Shown: positions 57,025-64,000 of the stretch, piece after piece
Numbering within the stretch: the first letter of the stretch is position 1
Layout of the letters: each line of letters begins with the position of its first letter
Source of the DNA: Yoonia sediminilitoris
Lineage (GTDB): Bacteria; Pseudomonadota; Alphaproteobacteria; Rhodobacterales; Rhodobacteraceae
NCBI RefSeq assembly: GCF_003058085.1
Contig: NZ_QBUD01000007.1
Coordinates: forward strand, 1-64,000
Direction of reading: 5' to 3'
Length of the DNA stretch: 64,000 bases
Position numbers and translations under genes: made by a program
The notes under the pieces: generated by a model
Told to the model about the DNA's origin: nothing
Database searches by the model: none
The model's input: the letters and a program-made list of their open reading frames with translations, nothing else

Positions 57025-57097
57025 GACCTGCCTCTCCTCCCTGTAAGGCGGGTCTGATAAGGCCCCTCGCGCTATCTTCCTCCCGGCGCAACGGGTC
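57025..57097 (+). ncRNA. CcsR-like hairpin pair 1 (H1, H2)
   Basis: H1 pairs GACCTGCC (57025-57032) with GGCGGGTC (57047-57054). H2 pairs GGCCC (57061-57065) with GGGTC (57093-57097) and GCGC (57069-57072) with GCGC (57086-57089). The H2 loop has TTCCTCCC, the only variant in the array. This pair has no duplicated partner. Confidence 0.75.
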
Positions 57098-57106
57098 ATC
57101 AATCAG

Positions 57107-57188
57107 GTGGCGGCATCCACCTCCTCCCGGATGCCGCCACCCAAACAAACCAGTTTCGGAACCGTTCACCTCCTCCCGGACGGAACCG
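57107..57188 (+). ncRNA. CcsR-like hairpin pair 2 (H3, H4)
   Basis: H3 is a perfect 12-bp stem with loop ACCTCCTCCC. H4 (57157-57188) pairs CGGAACCGTTC with GGACGGAACCG, leaving a symmetric AA/AA internal loop. It is the first copy of a duplicated set. Confidence 0.8.
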
Positions 57189-57205
57189 ATGTCACCGTTG
57201 GCCGC

Positions 57206-57277
57206 GCTCACCTCCTCCCGAGCAACGTCAGCGAGGAAGCGCCCCGCTCTTCTCCTCCCGAGATGCGAGTGGGCGCT
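57206..57277 (+). ncRNA. CcsR-like hairpin pair 3 (H5, H6)
   Basis: H5 is GCTC/GAGC (57206-57209/57220-57223) around ACCTCCTCCC. H6 pairs AGCGCCC (57238-57244) with GGGCGCT (57271-57277) and GCTC (57246-57249) with GAGT (57267-57270), with the motif at 57252-57259. Confidence 0.75.
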
Positions 57278-57284
57278 GATAAAT

Positions 57285-57366
57285 AGAGTGGCGGCACCCA
57301 CCTCCTCCCGGGTGTCGCCTCTTTTACAGGAATTCGGAACCGCCCACCTCCTCCCGGGTGGAACCG
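57285..57366 (+). ncRNA. CcsR-like hairpin pair 4 (H7, H8)
   Basis: H7 has a 15-position stem (57285-57299/57310-57324) that runs into TTTT, so it may also terminate. H8 (57335-57366) pairs CGGAACCGCCC with GGGTGGAACCG, keeping the same AA/AA internal loop as H4 while three other pairs change. Confidence 0.8.
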
Positions 57367-57462
57367 ATCATACCGCTGGCCGCGTTCACCTCCTCCCGAG
57401 CAACGTCAGCGAGGAAGCGCCCCGCTCTTCTCCTCCCGAGATGCGAGTGGGCGCTGATAAAT
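57288..57462 (+). repeat. Tandem duplication in the hairpin array, copy 2
   Basis: Second copy (H7-H10) of the preceding unit. Both end in TGATAAATA, after which a further motif hairpin begins (H7 after copy 1, terminator H11 after copy 2). This suggests stepwise unequal duplication. Confidence 0.88.
57384..57455 (+). ncRNA. CcsR-like hairpin pair 5 (H9, H10)
   Basis: Second copies of H5 and H6. H9 is GTTC/GAGC (57384-57387/57398-57401), and H10 (57416-57455) is identical to H6. Only one base differs across about 80 bp from the first copy. Confidence 0.78.
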
Positions 57463-57466
57463 AAAG

Positions 57467-57507
57467 ACGGTCATGCCCACCTCCTCCCGGGCATGGCCGT
57501 TTTTTTT
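57467..57507 (+). terminator. Terminator of the hairpin array (H11)
   Basis: ACGGTCATGCCC (57467-57478) pairs with GGGCATGGCCGT (57489-57500) over 12 positions. It carries the motif loop ACCTCCTCCC and is followed by eight T. It should end the DUF1127-RNA transcript. Confidence 0.92.
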
Positions 57508-57616
57508 GTGCAAGGCGTGCCGTGCAAAGCCAAAGGAACTGCCTTGGCGCAAAGGATGACTTGAACAGTCCGCAAAGAGACGGGACAATGGTCGCATTTG
57601 CACGTCGGAGACCCCT

Positions 57617-57973
57617 TTGCTGAACAGCCCACACCTGCTTTCCTTCCTGCGGCAGCACTGGCAGATCGTCGGGGTGATCGCGTTGGCCAGCGCGGCCGCA
57701 CTATGGTTTGCGATCAGCGTGCTGCTGGATTTCATCTATTTCAACGATCCCAAAAACCAGGATATTGCCCTGAAACCATGGATGACGCCCCGATATATCG
57801 TCATGTCCTATGATCTGCCGCCAGAGGTCGTTGCAGAACTGCTCGACCTGACCCCGCAACAGGATCGCCGGGTGCCGATGCGCGATATCGCGGAGAAAAT
57901 GGGGATCACGCTGGATGAGTTGACCGAAATCGTCCGCGCGGCCGCGGCAGCCTATCGGGCGGGGCAGCAATGA
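57617..57973 (+). CDS. Small membrane-anchored protein, unknown
   Basis: A 118-residue protein with one membrane segment (VGVIALASAAALWFAISVLLDFIYF) and a cytosolic tail that looks like a small helical domain (TPRYIVMSYDLPPEVVAELLDLTPQQDRRVPMRDIAEKMGITLDELTEIVRAAAAAY). It starts with TTG six bases after GGAG. It overlaps the DedA-like gene by 4 bp, so the two proteins probably work together. I do not recognise a named family. Confidence 0.72.
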   Translation: MLNSPHLLSFLRQHWQIVGVIALASAAALWFAISVLLDFIYFNDPKNQDIALKPWMTPRYIVMSYDLPPEVVAELLDLTPQQDRRVPMRDIAEKMGITLDELTEIVRAAAAAYRAGQQ

Positions 57974-58593
57974 CCGACATGTTTATCGGCATGATCCCGG
58001 CCTACGGTCTTTTCATCTTGTTTGGTGTGGTGTCGCTGGCATGTCTGGCGGTGCCGCTACCATCGTCCATGCTGGTGCTTGCGTCAGGGGCGTTTGCCGC
58101 GACGGGAGACCTGATTTTGTGGCAGGTCATGGCAGTGGCTTTTGCAGCATTCGTGCTCGGCGACCAGATTGCATTTCGCATCGCGGCCGGGCTCGGACCA
58201 CGTCTGCTGTGCTGGATGCGCAGTAAGCCAAAGCTGGTCCCGGTGCTGAACCGGAGCGAAAGACTCCTGAAATCAAAGGGTCAACTGGCAGTCCTGATCA
58301 GCCACACAGTCCTTAGCCCCACCTGCCCTTATGTCAGCTATCTGTGCGGCGCGGGCGGGATGCGCTGGTCTGCATTCAGCCCCACAGCAACGGTCGGGGC
58401 CGCCGTATGGGTGTCGGTCTATGTGGCACTTGGATATGCATTTGCCACCCAATTGGGGCAAGTTGCTGACATTTTGAATAAATCGTTCGGTCTCATCTTG
58501 GCGGTCGGTTTGGTGATCGGATGCATCATCTGGCTACGCAAGCGCTGGCACATCCATCTGCGGCAAGCCGCAAACAAAAGTGCGCGGCAATAG
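57970..58593 (+). CDS. DedA/VTT-like membrane protein
   Basis: A 207-residue membrane protein of the DedA (SNARE-associated/VTT) type. It has VPLPSSMLVLASGAFAATGD, FVLGDQIAFRIAAGLG, and after a basic cytosolic loop VLISHTVLSPTCPYVSYLCGAGGM, then two C-terminal helices. DedA proteins are implicated in lipid-carrier recycling (undecaprenyl phosphate flipping) and envelope homeostasis. This one is divergent from the best-known members. It overlaps the preceding small membrane-protein gene by 4 bp. Confidence 0.78.
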   Translation: MTDMFIGMIPAYGLFILFGVVSLACLAVPLPSSMLVLASGAFAATGDLILWQVMAVAFAAFVLGDQIAFRIAAGLGPRLLCWMRSKPKLVPVLNRSERLLKSKGQLAVLISHTVLSPTCPYVSYLCGAGGMRWSAFSPTATVGAAVWVSVYVALGYAFATQLGQVADILNKSFGLILAVGLVIGCIIWLRKRWHIHLRQAANKSARQ

Positions 58594-58674
58594 GCGCTCT
58601 TAACCATGGGACAAAGGGCAACCCTGCATCAATTTGGCGATTTCAATCCTGGCCACTTCAGTTAAACAGCCGCA

Positions 58675-59271
58675 ATGACACTGGAAATCCTCATCGCGCT
58701 GATCAGCTTTGCGGTCGCGACATCAATCACCCCCGGCCCGAACAACCTGATGCTGATGGCGTCAGGGGCCAACTACGGCCTGCGGCGGACCGTCCCGCAT
58801 ATGCTGGGCATATCGCTTGGTCATGCCTTTATGGTCACGATGGTCGGCGTTGTGTTGCTCAGGGTATTTGCAACCTACCCAATGCTGAACATCCTTCTGA
58901 TCGTGTTAAGCGTGACATATATGCTCTGGCTTGCATGGAAAATCGCCAATGCCGTGCCACCCGACGCCAAATCCGTGACTGGCAAGCCACTCACATTTCT
59001 CCAGGCTGCGGCGTTTCAATGGGTCAACCCCAAGGCATGGTTCATGGCCATCTCGGCGATCAGCGGGTACGCCCCGCAAAATCAGGGGGTGTGGGTCGGA
59101 TCACTGATGGTCGCTGCCGTTTTTGCCGCGACAAATCTGCCATCGATTACGATCTGGGCATGGATAGGCGTGCAGGTGCGGCGCTGGTTGGGCAGCGCAA
59201 AAAGGCTGCGGGCCTTCAACATCAGCATGGCGCTTTTGTTGGTTGCGTCGCTCTACCCGATGTTCATGTAA
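58675..59271 (+). CDS. LysE family translocator
   Basis: A 198-residue exporter of the LysE/RhtB family with six membrane segments. The signature TPGPNNLMLMASGANYGLRRTVPHMLGISLGHA is near the N terminus, and FQWVNPKAWFMAISA lies in the middle. Such proteins export amino acids or related metabolites; the substrate is unknown. It is a separate unit 81 bp after the DedA-like gene and converges on uvrD. Confidence 0.9.
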   Translation: MTLEILIALISFAVATSITPGPNNLMLMASGANYGLRRTVPHMLGISLGHAFMVTMVGVVLLRVFATYPMLNILLIVLSVTYMLWLAWKIANAVPPDAKSVTGKPLTFLQAAAFQWVNPKAWFMAISAISGYAPQNQGVWVGSLMVAAVFAATNLPSITIWAWIGVQVRRWLGSAKRLRAFNISMALLLVASLYPMFM

Positions 59272-59296
59272 GATGGGTTTTGACCCATCCCTTTTT
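59272..59296 (+). terminator. Palindromic element, copy 2, acting as a terminator after lysE
   Basis: GATGGGT (59272-59278) and ACCCATC (59283-59289) with a 4-base loop start directly after the TAA stop and are followed by CCTTTTT. It is the same element as at 12981-12998 with one base different. Here it has a T-run and can end transcription. Confidence 0.72.
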
Positions 59297-59310
59297 CAGA
59301 ATGGCCCCTC

Positions 59311-61701
59311 CTAGAATGGAACGTCATCGGCCGCGTCAGCGCTGACAATAAACCGCCCAACAACATGTTTGGACCCTGCCTTGTCGAATTCGATCACCAG
59401 CTTGTCGCCTTCGATCCCCATCACCTCGCCATAGCCAAACTTCTGGTGGAACACCCTTTCACCCTCAGTGAACGCAGAGACAGCATCAACATCAATGGTC
59501 ATATTGCGCGCCTCGGACGGCATCGACATGCCCCGCTGCTGGCTGCGGGATTGCAACCTGCGCCACCCCGGAGAGTTGTAAACATCCGCCTTATGCGCCT
59601 TTTCATGCAGATTCGACCCGGCCATACCCGCCATCGCAGGTGACGCACTGGCCGACATGCCCGCCGCACCATAACCGCCACCATAAAGCCCCGGCGGTGT
59701 CAGCACCTCCACATGATCCTGAGGCAACTCATCAATGAAGCGCGACGGCATAGAAGACTGCCACTGGCCATACACCCGCCGGTTCGCCGCAAAGGAAATC
59801 GTGCACAACTCTTCGGCCCGCGTGATACCCACGTAGGCCAACCGCCGCTCTTCCTCCAGCCCCTTGACGCCGCTTTCGTCCATAGAGCGTTGCGAGGGGA
59901 ACAACCCATCCTCCCACCCCGGCAGGAATACAGCGGGAAATTCCAGCCCTTTGGCGGCGTGCAGGGTCATGATGCTGACCTTTTCGCCCTGCTCATCGGT
60001 TTCATTGTCCATGATCAGGCTGACATGCTCAAGGAACCCTTGCAGGTTCTCGAAATTCTCCAGCGCCTTGACCAGTTCCTTGAGGTTCTCCAACCGGCCC
60101 GGTGCCTCTGGCGTCTTGTCATTCTGCCAAAAGCCGGTGTAGCCGCTTTCATCCAAAATCATCTCGGCCAGTTCCACGTGGGTATCAGCCTCGGCACGCA
60201 CCTGGCCGTGCCAGCGATCTAGCGCGTCCACCAGAATTGTCAGCTCTTTCAATCCCTTGCCGCCCAGCAGCTTGCCCTGACAGACCAGCCGCGCCCCTTC
60301 GACCAATGACACGCCATTGGACCGCGCCGTGCGCTGGATCGTCTGCACCGCCTTGTCACCAAGACCACGCTTGGGGGTGTTCACAATGCGCTCGAACGCC
60401 AGATCATCCTCCGGGCTGACAGCCAGCCGGAAATAGGCCATCGCGTCGCGGATTTCCAAACGCTCGTAAAAGCGCGGGCCGCCGATGACACGGTAAGGCA
60501 GGCCGATGGTCAGAAAACGGTCCTCGAACGCGCGCATCTGGTGCGAGGCGCGCACCAAAATCGCCATCTTGTCCAACCCAACCGGGTCAAGCCCGCGCGT
60601 GCCACGTTGCAACGCCTCGATCTCCTCGCCAATCCAGCGCGCTTCTTCCTCGCCATCCCAATGACCGATCAGACGGACCTTTTCGCCTTCCTTGCAAGAG
60701 GTAAACAGCGTCTTGCCCAACCGTCCCTTGTTGGCGGCAATCACGCCCGACGCAGCCGCCAGAATATGCGGGGTGGAGCGGTAATTTTCCTCAAGCCGGA
60801 CCACATGCGCCCCCGGAAAGTCCTTTTCGAACCGCAGGATGTTGCCGACTTCCGCCCCGCGCCAGCCATAGATCGACTGATCATCATCACCTACGCAACA
60901 GATGTTCTTGTGCGATGCAGCCAGCAGGCGCAGCCACATATATTGGGCGACGTTGGTATCCTGATATTCGTCCACCAGAATATAGCGGAACCAGCGTTGA
61001 TACTGCTGCAACACATCATCATGGTTCTGAAAGATCGTGACCATGTGCAGCAGGATATCGCCAAAATCGACAGCATTCAGATCACGCAGACGGGCCTGAT
61101 AGGCGGTGTAAAGCGCGATCCCCTTGTGATCAAAGGCACCGCTGTCGGCAACGGGCACCTTGTCAGGGGTCAGCGCCTTGTTCTTCCAGCCATCAATGAT
61201 GCCCGACAGCATCCGGGCGGGCCAGCGTTTGTCGTCGATACCTGCGGCTTGGATAAGCTGCTTCATCAATCTGATCTGGTCGTCTGTATCCAGAATCGTG
61301 AAGTTCGATTTCAGTCCGACAAGTTCAGCATGACGGCGCAGTTGTTTGGCGCAGACCGCGTGAAAAGTGCCCAGCCACGGCATACCTTCAACGGCCTCGC
61401 CCATCAGACCGCCGATGCGCACCTTCATCTCGCGCGCGGCCTTGTTGGTAAAGGTTACAGCCAGAATTTCATGCGGTCGCGCGGTGCCTGTCGCCAAAAG
61501 ATGGGTGATACGCGATGTCAGCGCCTTGGTCTTGCCCGTTCCGGCCCCCGCCAACATCAGGACAGGGCCATTCAACGTCTCGACCGCCTTACGCTGGGCC
61601 GGGTTCAACCCGTCCAGATAGGCGGCACCGGTCCGCGCCATCGCCCGCTGGCTCAATGGCACAGCCGCTTCAAAGGCATCATCTTCTGGAAAATCATTCA
61701 T
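59311..61701 (-). CDS. UvrD/PcrA-type DNA helicase
   Basis: A 796-residue superfamily 1A helicase for nucleotide-excision repair and replication restart. The motifs appear in order: LNPAQRKAVETLNGPVLMLAGAGTGKTKALTSRI (Q motif and Walker A), AVTFTNKAAREMKVR, VDEYQDTN (Walker B), GDDDQSIYGWRGA, LEENYRSTPHIL, VSIMTLHAAKGLEFPAVFLPG, and EERRLAYVGITRA. The C-terminal region ends with a Tudor-like segment (ERVFHQKFGYGEVMGIEGDKLVIEFDKAG) found in UvrD/PcrA. It is convergent with lysE and divergent from the lactate dehydrogenase-like gene. Confidence 0.95.
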   Translation of the reverse strand: MNDFPEDDAFEAAVPLSQRAMARTGAAYLDGLNPAQRKAVETLNGPVLMLAGAGTGKTKALTSRITHLLATGTARPHEILAVTFTNKAAREMKVRIGGLMGEAVEGMPWLGTFHAVCAKQLRRHAELVGLKSNFTILDTDDQIRLMKQLIQAAGIDDKRWPARMLSGIIDGWKNKALTPDKVPVADSGAFDHKGIALYTAYQARLRDLNAVDFGDILLHMVTIFQNHDDVLQQYQRWFRYILVDEYQDTNVAQYMWLRLLAASHKNICCVGDDDQSIYGWRGAEVGNILRFEKDFPGAHVVRLEENYRSTPHILAAASGVIAANKGRLGKTLFTSCKEGEKVRLIGHWDGEEEARWIGEEIEALQRGTRGLDPVGLDKMAILVRASHQMRAFEDRFLTIGLPYRVIGGPRFYERLEIRDAMAYFRLAVSPEDDLAFERIVNTPKRGLGDKAVQTIQRTARSNGVSLVEGARLVCQGKLLGGKGLKELTILVDALDRWHGQVRAEADTHVELAEMILDESGYTGFWQNDKTPEAPGRLENLKELVKALENFENLQGFLEHVSLIMDNETDEQGEKVSIMTLHAAKGLEFPAVFLPGWEDGLFPSQRSMDESGVKGLEEERRLAYVGITRAEELCTISFAANRRVYGQWQSSMPSRFIDELPQDHVEVLTPPGLYGGGYGAAGMSASASPAMAGMAGSNLHEKAHKADVYNSPGWRRLQSRSQQRGMSMPSEARNMTIDVDAVSAFTEGERVFHQKFGYGEVMGIEGDKLVIEFDKAGSKHVVGRFIVSADAADDVPF

Positions 61702-61837
61702 TCTGCCAATATACCCCGTTCACCAAAAAGAGAAAGAGCCTGTTCTATTTTCGTTCCATGCTTCTTTTGGCCAAAAAATATCCCCGCCGGAGGCACCCGC
61801 CATTGCAAAAGGCGCGGCAGTCGACATAGCGTGGCGC

Positions 61838-62968
61838 ATGGATTTACACAGCACTTACCCCGCCATCGCCGACCTGCGCAGACGCGCCCGAAAACGGATT
61901 CCGCATTTCGTGTGGGAATACCTCGACAGCGCGACCGGGACCGAGGCAACCCAGGCCCGCAATCGCCAAAAACTTGACGATGTTCTGCTCAAACCCTCCA
62001 TTTTGCACGGAGAATTTGACCCCGATCTGCGCACAAGTTTTCTGGGCAGGCCCTATCCGCTGCCTTTTGGCATTGCGCCCGTGGGCATGTCCGGCCTGAT
62101 CTGGCCGGGGGCAGAGCAAATGCTGGCGCGCACCGCCGCCAAAGAGGCCATTCCCTACACCATGTCTACCGTCGCCACGCAATTGCCCGAAGATGTGGGG
62201 CCACATGCGGGCGGTCAGGGATGGTTTCAACTTTATCCACCACGCGATCCGTCGATCCGCGACGATATTCTGAAACGCGCAAGGCAGGCCGGTTTTCACA
62301 CAATCGTCATGACGGTGGATGTGCCCGTCGCCTCGCGGCGGGAACGGCAAACGCGCAGCGGGCTGACGAATCCACCGAAAATCACCCCGCGTCTGGCGAT
62401 GCAGGTCGCCAGATGCCCTGTCTGGTTGAACGGGATTCGCAAAACCGGCATGCCGCGGATGAAACTGATGGACAGCTATTCCAGCAATCGCAGCGCGCTG
62501 CCTTCCAACCAGCATATCGGCTATTTGCTCCGAACCTCGCCGGACTGGGATTATTTCAAATCATTGCGCGATGCGTGGAATGGCACCTTGATCGTCAAAG
62601 GTGTCGGACGGCCCGAAGATGCGACACGTCTGACGGAAGCGGGCGCAGACGCCTTGTGGGTCAGCAATCACGCAGGGCGCCAGTTCGATGGCGGCCCGGC
62701 CACGATTGAAACGCTCCCTGCCATTCGTGCGGCGACCGACCTGCCGCTGATCTTTGACAGCGGGATTGAAGGCGGGCTGGACATCCTGCGTGCGATCGCG
62801 CTTGGCGCAAATTTCGTGATGCTGGGCCGCGCCTTTCACTACGCACTTGGCGCGTTGGGTGAACGGGGGGCTGCGCATCTTGTCGATATCCTAAGGCAGG
62901 ATATGGTCAGCAACATGGGGCAACTGGGCATAAAGTCGCCGGGCCAAGCGTCAGATTGTGTGTATTAG
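61838..62968 (+). CDS. FMN-dependent alpha-hydroxy acid dehydrogenase (L-lactate dehydrogenase-like)
   Basis: A 376-residue TIM-barrel flavoenzyme of the LldD/glycolate oxidase family. It has RRARKRIPHFVWEYLDSATGTE at the N terminus, PFGIAPVGMSGLIWPGAE, the FMN lysine in LIVKGVGRPEDA, and the catalytic SNHAGRQFDGGPATIETLPAI followed by FDSGIEGGLDILRAIALGANFVMLGRAF. The most likely reaction is oxidation of L-lactate to pyruvate at the membrane. Other 2-hydroxy acids are possible. Pyruvate carboxylase follows 0.8 kb downstream. Confidence 0.9.
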   Translation: MDLHSTYPAIADLRRRARKRIPHFVWEYLDSATGTEATQARNRQKLDDVLLKPSILHGEFDPDLRTSFLGRPYPLPFGIAPVGMSGLIWPGAEQMLARTAAKEAIPYTMSTVATQLPEDVGPHAGGQGWFQLYPPRDPSIRDDILKRARQAGFHTIVMTVDVPVASRRERQTRSGLTNPPKITPRLAMQVARCPVWLNGIRKTGMPRMKLMDSYSSNRSALPSNQHIGYLLRTSPDWDYFKSLRDAWNGTLIVKGVGRPEDATRLTEAGADALWVSNHAGRQFDGGPATIETLPAIRAATDLPLIFDSGIEGGLDILRAIALGANFVMLGRAFHYALGALGERGAAHLVDILRQDMVSNMGQLGIKSPGQASDCVY

Positions 62969-63025
62969 GGTTGATACGTTAGGACAATTTTAAGGCGGAA
63001 GGGTGCAACAATTTAGTCACCATAT

Positions 63026-63040
63026 TTAACCGTACATTAC
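63026..63040 (+). promoter_or_regulatory. Near-consensus CtrA-type box before the PAS gene
   Basis: TTAA (63026-63029), seven bases, TTAC (63037-63040) differs from TTAA-N7-TTAA at one position. It ends 12 bp before the ATG, so if functional it may repress rather than activate. Confidence 0.3.
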
Positions 63041-63052
63041 CAGGAGCCGACA

Positions 63053-63682
63053 ATGTACACGCACGCCGATCATCTTGCCCTGTCTGCCGCGCTGGACGAA
63101 TTTGCTGTCCCGATGTTCGCAGTAGAACGTCAGAGCAAAGATGCACATTTTCGCTTTATTGGCGTCAACTCCGCTCACACGAATCGATCTGGACTGACAA
63201 ACGCGGACATTGCCGGGGCACGGACCTGTGACCTGCTGCCACCGCAGGATGCGGAAACGACGGAAAACCGCTATCGCGACTGCGTCGACCGGCAGACCGT
63301 GCTGAGCTATGTTGAAAAACTGGCTTTTGCGGGGCTTTCAACAATCTGGAACATCACGTTGCAACCGGTCACCCTGCGCAACGGCGTTCAACGCATCATC
63401 GGGACTGCCAGCACTTCGACAGATCATGCAGTCACTGCAAAACTGGAAGACGCCGCCTACTACGCCACCAGTGCACAGATGCAGGTCGCCCAGTTGCGCA
63501 GCTTTCTTGAACAGGTGGGCAAGCGCCCGGATTTACCCGCAGACCTGCGCGACAAGGCTATTATGGTTGATGGGCTAACCCACAGTATTGATGCGCTTTT
63601 GTCTGACATCCGTGATGCAGCGTCGAAGGCCGACAATACCAATCATCGCCAGACCATGTGCCAGTTCGGGCAAAAGCGCTAG
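63053..63682 (+). CDS. PAS-domain protein without output domain
   Basis: A 209-residue soluble protein. Residues 10-125 resemble a PAS domain ([71 protein letters not shown]). A helical tail ([16 protein letters not shown] to [13 protein letters not shown]) may dimerise. There is no kinase, GGDEF or DNA-binding domain. It may be a stand-alone sensor or adaptor. The ATG follows CCAGGAGCCGACA, a good ribosome site. Confidence 0.75.
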   Translation: MYTHADHLALSAALDEFAVPMFAVERQSKDAHFRFIGVNSAHTNRSGLTNADIAGARTCDLLPPQDAETTENRYRDCVDRQTVLSYVEKLAFAGLSTIWNITLQPVTLRNGVQRIIGTASTSTDHAVTAKLEDAAYYATSAQMQVAQLRSFLEQVGKRPDLPADLRDKAIMVDGLTHSIDALLSDIRDAASKADNTNHRQTMCQFGQKR

Positions 63683-63779
63683 CGCCTGCCCCCCCTTTTC
63701 CCAGACCTGCGCAACTCCCCATGGACGCCCACAAACTCTTCGCCTAGACTTCATGCTGCAACTGCGAAGGAGTGGGAAA

Positions 63780-64000
63780 ATGGCAGAGTTTAACAAGATC
63801 CTGATTGCCAACCGGGGCGAGATCGCGATCCGCGTCATGCGCGCCGCAAACGAGATGGGCAAAAAAACCGTCGCTGTCTTTGCCGAAGAGGATAAATTGG
63901 GCCTGCACAGGTTCAAGGCGGACGAAGCCTACCGGATTGGCGAAGGTCTGGGCCCTGTCGCGGCATATCTCTCCATCGAAGAAATCATTCGCGTTGCCAA
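63780..64000 (+). CDS. pyc: Pyruvate carboxylase, N-terminal fragment (runs off the window)
   Basis: The first 73 codons are visible. [52 protein letters not shown] is the start of a biotin carboxylase domain, and [12 protein letters not shown] with [16 protein letters not shown] is characteristic of pyruvate carboxylase rather than AccC or PccA. The enzyme makes oxaloacetate from pyruvate, the main anaplerotic step in roseobacters. The ATG follows AAGGAGTGGGAAA. The remainder lies beyond 64000. Confidence 0.88.
   Translation, partial: MAEFNKILIANRGEIAIRVMRAANEMGKKTVAVFAEEDKLGLHRFKADEAYRIGEGLGPVAAYLSIEEIIRVA

Larger units (their letters stand above)
57107..57284 (+). repeat. Tandem duplication in the hairpin array, copy 1
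   Basis: This unit (H3-H6) recurs immediately downstream as H7-H10. The offset is 181 bp at the first hairpin and 178 bp for the rest. From about 57203 to 57284 the two copies differ at one base; the first third is more diverged. Confidence 0.88.
57025..57507 (+). ncRNA. CcsR/cuckoo sRNA array: eleven CUCCUCCC hairpins
   Basis: Eleven stem-loops follow in tandem, each with the motif in its loop. Loop motifs begin near 57034, 57077 (variant TTCCTCCC), 57121, 57170, 57212, 57252, 57302, 57348, 57390, 57430 and 57481. Stems are well paired, for example 12 bp at 57107-57118/57129-57140. The last hairpin is an intrinsic terminator. R. sphaeroides has four such RNAs (CcsR1-4), each with two CUCCUCCC loops. 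The motif is complementary to Shine-Dalgarno sequences and thought to act by pairing with mRNAs. The region downstream to 57616 holds no gene. Confidence 0.9.

Noticed and set aside
57025..57507. Regularly repeated motif that might suggest a CRISPR array
   Set aside because: The repeats are palindromic hairpins with a shared loop and variable stems, spacing is irregular, and no cas gene is nearby.
57189..57564. Open frames through the hairpin array that repeat the same peptide twice
   Set aside because: The repeated peptide is a by-product of the tandem DNA duplication. The sequence is explained by paired stems, and the frames lack ribosome sites.
60541..61977. A 478-codon plus-strand open frame
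   Set aside because: It is antisense to uvrD and runs into the next gene; its translation has no recognisable domain.

Overview
This 64 kb window is ordinary chromosome from a marine alphaproteobacterium of the Rhodobacteraceae, most likely the Roseobacter group (Loktanella, Yoonia or Octadecabacter-like). That placement rests on gene content and order: the glyQ/DUF6446/glyS/PEP-utilising-enzyme run, the paired Lrp genes divergent from ilvC, ftsY next to an EamA transporter and yciB, an alphaproteobacterial SAM-II riboswitch before metZ, an UpsM-type leader before mraZ, and a DUF1127 gene followed by CUCCUCCC hairpin RNAs. Genes are densely packed, with many 1-4 bp overlaps. I see no prophage, insertion sequence, CRISPR array, tRNA or rRNA.

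Layout. 0-13 kb holds ctaD, a DUF2244 membrane protein, a divergent yqeY/carA pair, a large membrane glycosyltransferase behind a CtrA-type box, a GntR regulator, a HAD phosphatase, a UbiH-like monooxygenase, a class V aminotransferase, an Lrp-Lrp-diguanylate cyclase operon, and divergent ilvC. 13-24 kb holds an EamA exporter, the chain folB-folP-glmM, a SleB hydrolase, and the glyQ-DUF6446-glyS-PEP-utilising-enzyme run. 24-35 kb holds a SPOR/peptidoglycan-binding protein with a degenerate trypsin-like domain, a TRAP transporter with a DUF1445 hydro-lyase and LysR regulator, a ThDP decarboxylase coupled to trkH, and folE2.

35-44 kb holds a frameshifted acetyltransferase pseudogene coupled to metZ, a SAM-II riboswitch with a terminator, a GST, a degenerate PilZ protein, yciB, an EamA transporter, ftsY, an orphan NuoE-NuoF type fusion and an AlkB-like hydroxylase. 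44-54 kb is the first half of the division and cell-wall (dcw) cluster, mraZ-rsmH-ftsL-ftsI-murE-murF-mraY-murD. It ends after murD, with no ftsW or murG in the window, and it is preceded by a long leader with a strong intrinsic terminator (UpsM-like). 54-64 kb holds an SRAP protein, mrp, the DUF1127 gene with its RNA array, a DedA-like protein, a LysE exporter, a UvrD/PcrA helicase, an L-lactate dehydrogenase-like flavoprotein, a PAS-only protein and the start of pyruvate carboxylase.

The most striking element is 57025-57507, downstream of the DUF1127 gene: eleven consecutive hairpins, ten with an exact CTCCTCCC loop. About 178 bp containing four of them is tandemly duplicated. It matches the CcsR ('cuckoo') stress-RNA locus of Rhodobacter sphaeroides in position and motif, but is much larger than the four RNAs known there.
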